Below, piece after piece: positions 1 through 4,890 of a stretch of DNA of 5,042 nucleotides (position 1 is the first letter of the stretch; each line of letters opens with the position of its first letter). Position numbers and translations under genes: made by a program. The notes beneath the pieces were generated by a model. That model was not told where the DNA came from. It was given only the letters and a program-made list of their open reading frames with translations, and ran no database searches. This stretch comes from an uncultured Parabacteroides sp. (GTDB lineage Bacteria > Bacteroidota > Bacteroidia > Bacteroidales > Tannerellaceae). Location of the stretch: NCBI GenBank assembly GCA_900547435.1, contig URGO01000187.1:1-5042 (forward strand). Direction: 5' to 3'.

Positions 1-266
1 TAAGCATTAGGATAAGGATCCATTTCGAGATAAAACTCAGGTTCTGAAATTGAGAGCCTTTGACAAATCGGAGGCAATTTCTGATAAATTTCAGGCAGCT
101 GAGTCGGTGAAAGCCGAATTTTATTCGCCATATTCATACCGTGCACAATCTGCTCGTCATAATAACGCATAAACAATTTCATCGCTGCTGCAAACCCAGG
201 GATAGCTTCCATATTCCGGCGTGCAGCTTCATCTTCCGGATGAATATAATCAGCAGGTCTTACCAT
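1..266 (-). CDS. M48-family metallopeptidase, N-terminal part (runs off left edge)
   Basis: This reading frame is open from an ATG at 266 to the window edge and gives 88 residues beginning MVRPADYIHPEDEAA. The run PGFAAAMKLFMRYYDEQ, then KIRLSPTQLPEIY and EPEFYLEMDPYPNA, is what I recall from the N-terminal region of Bacteroidota M48 (HtpX/Ste24-like) zinc peptidases of the 'Zn-dependent protease with chaperone function' type. The HEXXH zinc site should lie roughly 40-60 residues past the edge and cannot be seen, so activity is unproven. No signal peptide or membrane segment appears in the visible part. The start is the first ATG, 11 bp after the stop of the C39-like gene on the same strand, with no Shine-Dalgarno sequence, as is normal in Bacteroidota. 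It is probably co-transcribed with the two genes upstream of it. The family call rests on remembered sequence similarity, not on a catalytic motif. Confidence 0.72.
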   Translation of the reverse strand, partial: MVRPADYIHPEDEAARRNMEAIPGFAAAMKLFMRYYDEQIVHGMNMANKIRLSPTQLPEIYQKLPPICQRLSISEPEFYLEMDPYPNA

Positions 267-277
267 AACTTAACTTA

Positions 278-931
278 TTAATTTATACTAATCATATAAT
301 ATTTCGAATCTTTCCAACTATCGATAAAACGATCCAAAGGATAATACCGGACAGGCTCTTCCATCGCAACATCGTAGACTTCGACCCGAGGCGGTTCCGA
401 ATAATCTATGTTACGAACGAGGACTACGTGATCGGGTATTTCCCCAATCCAGCGATCCTCGAATTCCTCCTGTTCAAGATTCCCGCTCAGCTCACCACCA
501 TCGACACAAGCAATGACATCGTGCCCTTGTTCTAACTCCCGGAACAATTCGTTTATCTCCCGGCAGAAGCGTCTCTCCACCTTCAATCCGAAACTCTCGA
601 CCAATTTTCCGATATATTTCAAAGGAGTCCCTTTCTCCTCCTCATACCAATGCTGCTTCAGCGCAATCTGTATCAGTTCCTCTTCCGTCACCTCTTTCCC
701 TCGCTTTTGTAATACAGCAAGTTCAGAACGAATCACACACAGATTCCGACAAGACGATGCAGCAAAAAACACCGGAATATCGAGACTATTGCAAGCCACC
801 TCGAAAGCCTCTCTCTCTTGTCCGTCATGCTGCAGGACCTGCCATATTTTCAGATTCTCCTCAGGAGTAGTATTCCCATCCAGATAAGCAGCCAAAAGCT
901 CATCCGATAAAGAGTCCAGACGATCAAACAT
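278..931 (-). CDS. Anti-sigma-like N-terminus plus C39-like papain-fold domain protein
   Basis: The product has 217 residues, is acidic, and has no signal peptide or membrane segment, so it is probably cytosolic. Residues 8-48 (LSDELLAAYLDGNTTPEE and following) are helical and resemble the short N-terminal segment of Bacteroidota anti-sigma factors, without zinc ligands. From residue 62 a C39-like cysteine-peptidase fold can be followed: NLC with Cys65, a helix, GTPLKYIGKLVESFGL (101-116), a DVIACVD strand (138-144), PDHVVLV with His168, and VEVYDVA with Asp187, ending in PLDRFIDSWKDS. Cys65-His168-Asp187 fits the C39 triad order. The glutamine usual about six residues before the Cys is absent (Ser59/Ser60 are there), so it may be catalytically weak or only a binding domain. 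The start codon overlaps the end of the sigma-factor gene by 8 bp, which implies coupled expression and a regulatory partnership. The function is inferred; no named gene is recognised. Confidence 0.75.
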   Translation of the reverse strand: MFDRLDSLSDELLAAYLDGNTTPEENLKIWQVLQHDGQEREAFEVACNSLDIPVFFAASSCRNLCVIRSELAVLQKRGKEVTEEELIQIALKQHWYEEEKGTPLKYIGKLVESFGLKVERRFCREINELFRELEQGHDVIACVDGGELSGNLEQEEFEDRWIGEIPDHVVLVRNIDYSEPPRVEVYDVAMEEPVRYYPLDRFIDSWKDSKYYMISIN

Positions 932-1496
932 AATGTTCCTCCTCTCTTATTACTGCTATTAACTGTTTTACAGCCCGATGCCGGATGTTATACAAATTTT
1001 CCACAGTTACATTCATTTCCCGGGCTAACACTTTCGGGTCGAGGTCCTTTAACTCCAAATCGACCAACACCTGACGATATCGTTCATTATTCATTTTACG
1101 AATAGCATTCCAGACGTCCATCTTACTGATCAGTTCCGGTAAAAAATCAAAAACTTTCTCTTCTTCTTTTATTGGAGCCGATTGATTCCGATAATCCATC
1201 AGTACCCCTTTTCTTTTTTGAAAAAAACGTACAGCAACAACCGTCAACCAGGTCGTCAGTTTACTCCGGAAATCGAACTGCCGAAGTTTATACCAATTAT
1301 CCGATTGCAAATAAAGATACAACTCGTTGATCAGCTCGTTTTTATCGAGTTGACAAGGACAAAACCGATGCAGTATATAATTGAACATCGGCGTACATTT
1401 ATCAAAAAACAAATAACGGACAATCTCTTCATCACCGATAAGTAACCGATCGACTAATTCCCTATCACTAATCAGTGCGTAATCTTTTTCCTCCAT
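924..1496 (-). CDS. ECF-type RNA polymerase sigma factor
   Basis: The product has 190 residues, a typical ECF sigma length, and would direct RNA polymerase to its own promoter set. Region 2 spans about residues 23-98. It includes LDKNELINELYLYLQ (50-64) and FDFRSKLTTWLTVVAVRFFQ (75-94), the part that contacts core enzyme and melts the -10 element. A linker (about 99-125) leads to region 4 (about 128-186), where the helix-turn-helix DPKVLAREMNVTVENLYNIRHRAV (153-176) is the -35 recognition element. There is no region 1.1 or 3. The ATG at 1494-1496 is the first in frame; two nearby upstream ATGs are out of frame. The gene leads a minus-strand cluster with the C39-like protein, which it overlaps, and the M48 peptidase. 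A housekeeping-type promoter lies upstream. Targets cannot be told from this window. Confidence 0.88.
   Translation of the reverse strand: MEEKDYALISDRELVDRLLIGDEEIVRYLFFDKCTPMFNYILHRFCPCQLDKNELINELYLYLQSDNWYKLRQFDFRSKLTTWLTVVAVRFFQKRKGVLMDYRNQSAPIKEEEKVFDFLPELISKMDVWNAIRKMNNERYRQVLVDLELKDLDPKVLAREMNVTVENLYNIRHRAVKQLIAVIREEEHYV
938..943 (-). promoter_or_regulatory. Shine-Dalgarno-like AGGAGG before the C39-like gene
   Basis: Read on the minus strand, AGGAGG sits 6 nt before the ATG at 931, ideal spacing for a ribosome binding site. The other starts in this window have none, as expected in Bacteroidota. The same bases also encode the Glu-Glu run at the end of the sigma factor, so the match may be incidental. 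Confidence 0.35.
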
Positions 1497-1551
1497 ATCC
1501 CATTAATCACCATAAAAAATACTCCTTATAGCACAATTTGTTTTAGTATTG

Positions 1552-1581
1552 CAAATATAAACATTCGTTCATTTTTCCAAA
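1552..1581 (-). promoter_or_regulatory. Bacteroidota-type promoter for the sigma-factor cluster
   Basis: On the minus strand TTTG (1581-1578) is followed after 18 bp by TATATTTG (1559-1552), matching the primary-sigma consensus TTTG / TAnnTTTG of Bacteroidota. Transcription would start near 1546, giving a leader of about 50 nt before the ATG at 1496. The match means the sigma gene can be read by the housekeeping sigma. Autoregulation cannot be judged. Confidence 0.6.
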
Positions 1582-1593
1582 ATTTTAATTTTG
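1578..1593. repeat. AT-rich inverted repeat over the sigma-cluster -33 box
   Basis: CAAAATT-TT-AATTTTG is a perfect 7-bp inverted repeat around a 2-nt centre. It covers the minus-strand -33 TTTG, where a bound repressor would block polymerase. The region is very AT-rich, so chance is possible. Confidence 0.4.
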
Positions 1594-1636
1594 TAAATAT
1601 CTGATTTTTCTTCTCCCGAAGCGATGATTTTTTTCT

Positions 1637-1650
1637 AACAAATATTTGTT
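1637..1650. repeat. Perfect 14-bp palindrome over the rplU -33 box
   Basis: AACAAATATTTGTT equals its own reverse complement and contains the -33 TTTG of the rplU promoter. It may be an operator or simply a symmetrical -33 region. It does not create a recognisable minus-strand -7 box. Confidence 0.45.
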
Positions 1651-1675
1651 TCACCGAAAATAAGCATTAAATTTG
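1645..1675 (+). promoter_or_regulatory. Bacteroidota-type promoter for rplU-rpmA
   Basis: TTTG at 1645-1648, a 19-bp spacer, and TAAATTTG at 1668-1675 match the Bacteroidota primary-sigma consensus fully. The start of transcription should be near 1681, giving a 5' leader of about 75 nt. This promoter is divergent from the sigma-cluster promoter about 90 bp away. Confidence 0.75.
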
Positions 1676-1695
1676 CGACCTGAAAATTTTCCTCA

Positions 1696-1726
1696 GGGGT
1701 ACAATAAGCGGTTCATAACCCACCCC
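1696..1726 (+). promoter_or_regulatory. Possible small hairpin in the rplU leader
   Basis: In the leader, GGGGT (1696-1700) can pair with ACCCC (1722-1726), enclosing a smaller GGTT/AACC hairpin (1710-1713 with 1717-1720, CAT loop). Ribosomal protein operons often carry leader structures for feedback control, but these stems are short and I do not recognise a known L21 leader family. Position and base pairing are seen; a role is speculation. Confidence 0.25.
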
Positions 1727-1755
1727 ATGGTATTAACATTAAAACAACAAAACAA

Positions 1756-2067
1756 ATGTACGCTATTGTTGAAATTGCAGGACAGCAATTTAAAGTAGAA
1801 AAAGACCGTAAGGTTTATGTTCACAGACTGGCAGCCGAAGAAGGCGCTCAGATAGAATTCGACAGTGTTCTTTTAGTGGACAATGACGGTCAGGTTAAGA
1901 TCGGTACACCGAAAGTAGAAGGCGCAAAAGTTACCGCAAAAGTATTGAGCCACCTGAAAGGGGATAAAGTGATCATCTTCAAAAAGAAAAGAAGAAAAAC
2001 TTTCGAAAGAAAGAACGGTCACCGTCAATATCTGACTCAGATTCAAATCGAATCTATCAACGCTTAA
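1756..2067 (+). CDS. rplU: 50S ribosomal protein L21 (bL21)
   Basis: The product has 103 residues, full length for bL21, a 23S rRNA-binding protein of the large subunit. The N-terminus MYAIVEIAGQQFKVEKD, the central DSVLLVDNDGQVKIGTP and the basic C-terminal segment VIIFKKKRRKTFERKNGHRQ (about 74-93) followed by YLTQIQIESI are diagnostic. The start lies in an A-rich context (aaaacaacaaaacaa) without a Shine-Dalgarno sequence, normal for highly expressed Bacteroidota genes. It is the first gene after a strong promoter and is followed by rpmA after 51 bp, the conserved rplU-rpmA pair. Confidence 0.98.
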   Translation: MYAIVEIAGQQFKVEKDRKVYVHRLAAEEGAQIEFDSVLLVDNDGQVKIGTPKVEGAKVTAKVLSHLKGDKVIIFKKKRRKTFERKNGHRQYLTQIQIESINA

Positions 2068-2118
2068 GCTCTGTAGAGTGATTTTATTATTTTGTAACTT
2101 CTAAATTATTAATACGAT

Positions 2119-2385
2119 ATGGCACATAAGAAAGGAGTCGGTAGTTCAAAGAACGGCCGTGAATCAGAAAGCAAACGATTAGGTGTTAAATTGTTCGGTG
2201 GTGAAACCGCTAAAGCCGGTAACATTATCGTTCGTCAAAGAGGTACTGTTCATCATCCGGGTGTAAACGTTGGTATGGGTAAAGACCATACACTGTATGC
2301 ATTGGTTGATGGCGTGGTTACTTTCCACAAAGGAAAAGCAGATCGTTCTTATGTTTCTGTAAAGGAAATTAAGGCGGAAGCTTGA
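2119..2385 (+). CDS. rpmA: 50S ribosomal protein L27 (bL27)
   Basis: The product has 88 residues, full length for bL27, whose N-terminus reaches the peptidyl-transferase centre. It begins directly with AHKKGVGSSKNGRESESKRL, without the cleavable N-terminal extension that Firmicutes L27 carries for the Prp protease. The GNIIVRQRGT and HPGVNVGMGKDHTLYAL segments are classic L27. Co-transcribed with rplU and closed by the terminator that follows. Gut Bacteroides often have serS next, as I recall; here a MutS-like gene follows instead. Confidence 0.98.
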   Translation: MAHKKGVGSSKNGRESESKRLGVKLFGGETAKAGNIIVRQRGTVHHPGVNVGMGKDHTLYALVDGVVTFHKGKADRSYVSVKEIKAEA

Positions 2386-2420
2386 TTTGCGCGAGAGAAA
2401 GTCTATACAATAGAATAAAG

Positions 2421-2456
2421 GACGGTCGGTATAAGTAATATGCCGGCCGTTTTTTA
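2421..2456 (+). terminator. Intrinsic terminator of rplU-rpmA
   Basis: A 12-bp stem (2422-2433 with 2439-2450, two G-T pairs, GC-rich base) closes a 5-nt loop (AGTAA) and runs into six T's at 2450-2455. It lies 36 bp after the rpmA stop and should end the ribosomal protein transcript, partly isolating the MutS-like gene. Confidence 0.88.
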
Positions 2457-2489
2457 TATCTGGTCCGAAACGTTTTCAAATTATCGGTT

Positions 2490-4289
2490 ATGATGGAAAA
2501 GATATATACCTATTTTCAAGAGAATATCCGGAAGAACGAACAAATGATATCCCTCCTTAAACGGAAAATTCATACCATCGGGACACTTCGTCTGCTGATT
2601 GTCTTAATCGCTATTTTCCTATTCTATTTTGTTCCGTTTCCGACATGGCCCGAACGGATAGCTGTGCTGCTCCTTTTCGCCATTCCATTTATCGGATTGA
2701 TGGTATATCATAATCGCCTGTTCTCCAAGCGAACAGATTGCGAGACGTTATTGACTTATAACCAAAACGAGTTGAAAGCATTGGATTATGACTTTTCTGC
2801 ATTCGACGGAGCCCCGGAAGAACAGGATAGCGAACACGCTTTCTCGTTAGATCTGGATCTGTTTGGAGAACATTCCCTGTTCCAATCCATGAACAGATGT
2901 ACAACATATTTCGGGAAGAGACATCTGGCGGAATGGATGAAGCAGCCTTTAACTGAAAAGGATTCCATCGTGAAGCGCCAAGAAGCCATCCGGGAACTGG
3001 CGGGCTTACCAAATCAATTCCAATCTTTTTACCTATTAGGACAAAGAAAGCAAGGCAAAGGGAATGACATCCGTAATCTGGAACAATTAGGAAACGATTC
3101 GAATCATTTTGCGGGCAATCATTTCTGGAGGGTACTGATATGGGCTGTTCCACTCCTTTGGGTACTCCTGACCGGAGGATATCTACTGGGATTTATAGCC
3201 GAGGAATGGCTGGGGATGTATCTGCTTATCTCTTTCATTATCGCATATTGGCGGGCCAAAGAAATCTATCGGCTTCATCTTTCCGTAGACAAAATAGAAC
3301 ATATCTTAGAAACCTATGCAGAATTGATTAAGCATATAGAAGAAAGAAATTTCAAAGCTCCTATCTTGAACGAACTGCAAAGGCATTTCTTCAAAGGGAA
3401 TCGGAAAGCATCCGGTTTGTTGAAAACCCTATCCCGACATATCGGAGCTTTAAACCAGCGTTTTAGTCTGGCGGGAATGATATTAAATATATTATATTTG
3501 AGAGATACGCGCCAAGCTATTGCATTAGAGCAATGGCGTACTGAACACAAAGAGGATATTACGGATTGGATTATGGCCTTAGCAGATTTCGATGCGCTTT
3601 CTTCATTAGGGAATTATGCTTTCACGCATCCCGATTTTACCTACCCGGAGATTGCTGAAAACTATTTCCGGATGCAAGGAGAACAGGTAGGACATCCTTT
3701 ATTGAATCGTAAGCAATGTGTAAAGAATCCGATTGATATTCCACGAAGTCCTTGGTTCCTGATTATTACCGGTGCCAATATGGCCGGGAAAAGCACCTAT
3801 TTGCGGACGATTGGCGTTAATTATTTACTTGCTTGCATGGGACTTCCGGTATGCGCGAAACGATTGGAGATTTATCCGGCACGATTAGTCACTAGCTTAC
3901 GTACATCCGATTCTTTAGCCGGTAATGAATCTTATTTCTTCGCGGAGTTAAAACGATTGAAGATGATTATCTCTCGCCTTCAAGCGGGAGAACAACTCTT
4001 TATTATTTTGGATGAAATACTGAAAGGCACGAACTCCATCGACAAGCAAAAAGGTTCAATGGCTTTGATGAAACAATTGATTGCCTATAATGCGTGCGGA
4101 ATTATAGCCACGCACGATTTGATACTCGGAAGTCTGGAACAGGAATTTCCTCATCAGATTAAGAATTATCGTTTTGAAGCGGATATCCGGAATGATGAAT
4201 TAAGCTTCTCCTATCAGTTACAGGAAGGAATCGCCCAGAACATGAACGCTTGTTTTCTGATGAAGAAAATGGGGATTACCGTCGATTAA
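2490..4289 (+). CDS. Membrane-anchored MutS-family ATPase
   Basis: The product has 599 residues with a MutS C-terminal ATPase and a lever/clamp core but no N-terminal mismatch-recognition domain. Predicted membrane segments lie at about 32-50, 56-73, 213-235 and 240-256, an arrangement of two hairpins not found in repair MutS. The MutS core begins near LDLDLFGEHSLFQSMNR (120-136) and GKRHLAEWMKQPLT (142-155). GHPLL is at 401-405, Walker A TGANMAGKST at 427-436 (Lys434), the signature-like DSLAGNESYFFAEL at 474-487, Walker B LFIILDE at 503-509 (Asp508, Glu509), the D-loop KGTNS at 512-516 and switch ATHD with His542. All ATPase residues look intact. The usual ProAsn of Walker A is AlaAsn here, common in this subgroup. 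ATG occurs twice at the start (2490 and 2493); either could be used. No promoter is visible in the 33 bp after the terminator. The role is unknown; mismatch repair is unlikely. Confidence 0.88.
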   Translation: MMEKIYTYFQENIRKNEQMISLLKRKIHTIGTLRLLIVLIAIFLFYFVPFPTWPERIAVLLLFAIPFIGLMVYHNRLFSKRTDCETLLTYNQNELKALDYDFSAFDGAPEEQDSEHAFSLDLDLFGEHSLFQSMNRCTTYFGKRHLAEWMKQPLTEKDSIVKRQEAIRELAGLPNQFQSFYLLGQRKQGKGNDIRNLEQLGNDSNHFAGNHFWRVLIWAVPLLWVLLTGGYLLGFIAEEWLGMYLLISFIIAYWRAKEIYRLHLSVDKIEHILETYAELIKHIEERNFKAPILNELQRHFFKGNRKASGLLKTLSRHIGALNQRFSLAGMILNILYLRDTRQAIALEQWRTEHKEDITDWIMALADFDALSSLGNYAFTHPDFTYPEIAENYFRMQGEQVGHPLLNRKQCVKNPIDIPRSPWFLIITGANMAGKSTYLRTIGVNYLLACMGLPVCAKRLEIYPARLVTSLRTSDSLAGNESYFFAELKRLKMIISRLQAGEQLFIILDEILKGTNSIDKQKGSMALMKQLIAYNACGIIATHDLILGSLEQEFPHQIKNYRFEADIRNDELSFSYQLQEGIAQNMNACFLMKKMGITVD

Positions 4290-4299
4290 TCAACACAAA

Positions 4300-4338
4300 A
4301 CCGGAAAGGGATCTTTGAGATAAAATCCGCTTTCCGGT
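4300..4338 (-). terminator. Convergent hairpin terminator between the MutS-like gene and guaB
   Basis: ACCGGAAAG (4300-4308) pairs perfectly with CTTTCCGGT (4330-4338), and the stem continues with GGAT/ATCC (4309-4312 with 4325-4328) past a single bulged G. On the minus strand it is followed by TTTTG, so it best serves guaB. On the plus strand there is no T-run, so it ends the MutS-like transcript less cleanly. Confidence 0.65.
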
Positions 4339-4359
4339 ATGCATATGAAAAGAATCGGT

Positions 4360-4746
4360 TTAATTCTGTTCCTTCAAGATAACATCATGTGCTCCACCTT
4401 CTACGATTGAAGTAGATGAAACCAATGTGATCTTAGCGGTCTTCTGCAATTGTTCGATAGTAATCGAACCACAACTACACATCGTTGCTTTAATCTTGCC
4501 TAAGGTTACCGCCAAATTATCCTTCATCTTACCGGCATACGGCACATAGCTATCCACGCCCTCTTCAAATTTCAGCGCTTCGCTTCCGCCCATATCATAA
4601 CGTTGCCAGTTCTTTGCCCGGTTAGAGCCTTCTCCCCAATATTCTTTTACGAAGTTATTGCCAATTTTCAACTTTTTGGTCGGCGACTCATCAAAACGGG
4701 CGAAGTAACGTCCCATCATCAGGAAGTCGGCGCCCATAGCCAACGC
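4360..4746 (-). CDS. guaB: IMP dehydrogenase, C-terminal part only (5' part replaced at a chimeric junction)
   Basis: IMP dehydrogenase oxidises IMP to XMP with NAD+, the first committed step of GMP synthesis. About 128 C-terminal residues are present. GADFLMMGRYFARFDESPT, EYWGEGSNRAKNWQRYD (with the catalytic flap Arg-Tyr at about 4597-4602), FEEGVDSYVPYAGKMKDN, TMCSCG and the end SSTSIVEGGAHDVILK match closely the Tritrichomonas foetus type of IMPDH, which Bacteroidales share. The catalytic cysteine loop, the IMP-binding segment and any CBS domains are missing. Upstream of ALAMGADF the expected SDGGIVYDYH-type sequence is absent; instead the frame reads EtfB-like protein. The apparent longer ORF starting at a GTG at 4881 is therefore an artefact. 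Complete guaB is presumably intact in the source genome. Confidence 0.88.
   Translation of the reverse strand, partial: ALAMGADFLMMGRYFARFDESPTKKLKIGNNFVKEYWGEGSNRAKNWQRYDMGGSEALKFEEGVDSYVPYAGKMKDNLAVTLGKIKATMCSCGSITIEQLQKTAKITLVSSTSIVEGGAHDVILKEQN
4726..4746. other. Probable chimeric junction between guaB and an etfB fragment
   Basis: Here the minus-strand frame reads Ala-Leu-Ala-Met-Gly-Ala-Asp, a heptapeptide found both in IMPDH and in EtfB. To the left the sequence is IMPDH at 35-58% GC per 60-bp block; to the right it is EtfB-like at about 70% GC. The exact breakpoint cannot be fixed because the two parents share sequence here. Confidence 0.75.
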
Positions 4747-4851
4747 TTCCCGCAGGGCCAGGTCGGCCTGCATCGGCCCCATGCTGCCCACCGTGACATG
4801 CGCGCCGGTCTGGTCTTTGCTGCGCACAGCGGCTTCCAGCCCCGCCTTGTC
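4726..4851 (-). pseudogene. Electron-transfer flavoprotein beta subunit fragment (EtfB-like)
   Basis: About 42 residues, DKAGLEAAVRSKDQTG then AHVTVGSMGPMQADLALREA then LAMGAD, match the N-terminal third of clostridial EtfB. In that family a DKxGLEAALRLKD helix precedes a VTVxSMGPxQA strand-turn and a REALAMGAD helix. EtfB carries electrons from acyl-CoA dehydrogenases with EtfA. The start of EtfB (some 50 residues) and everything after GAD are missing, so this is a stray piece and not a gene. It is about 70% GC, unlike the Bacteroidales genes to the left. The family match is from memory of the conserved motifs; a search would settle it. Confidence 0.65.
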
Positions 4852-4890
4852 GGCAAGCAGAGCGTAATATATTTCCTGCACGGGCGCCAG

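Noticed and set aside
513..887. Plus-strand ORF of 124 residues
   Set aside because: It lies antisense to the C39-like gene, is Ser/Cys/Arg-rich low-complexity protein, and has no promoter or family resemblance.
278..931. Bacteriocin-maturation C39 peptidase
   Set aside because: There is no attached ABC transporter, no leader-peptide gene nearby, no membrane segment, and the oxyanion glutamine is missing. Linkage to a sigma factor points to a regulatory role instead.
1182..1445. Plus-strand ORF of 87 residues
   Set aside because: It is antisense to the sigma-factor gene, which has clear region 2 and region 4 motifs.
2689..3550. Several small ORFs on both strands within the MutS-like gene
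   Set aside because: All are out-of-frame or antisense shadows of a gene with a full set of MutS ATPase motifs.
4360..4881. A single 173-residue protein with a novel N-terminus fused to the IMPDH C-terminus
   Set aside because: The start would be a GTG inside foreign sequence; the N-terminal 45 residues are EtfB-like at about 70% GC, and the IMPDH part lacks its catalytic cysteine loop. A chimera explains it better than a fusion.
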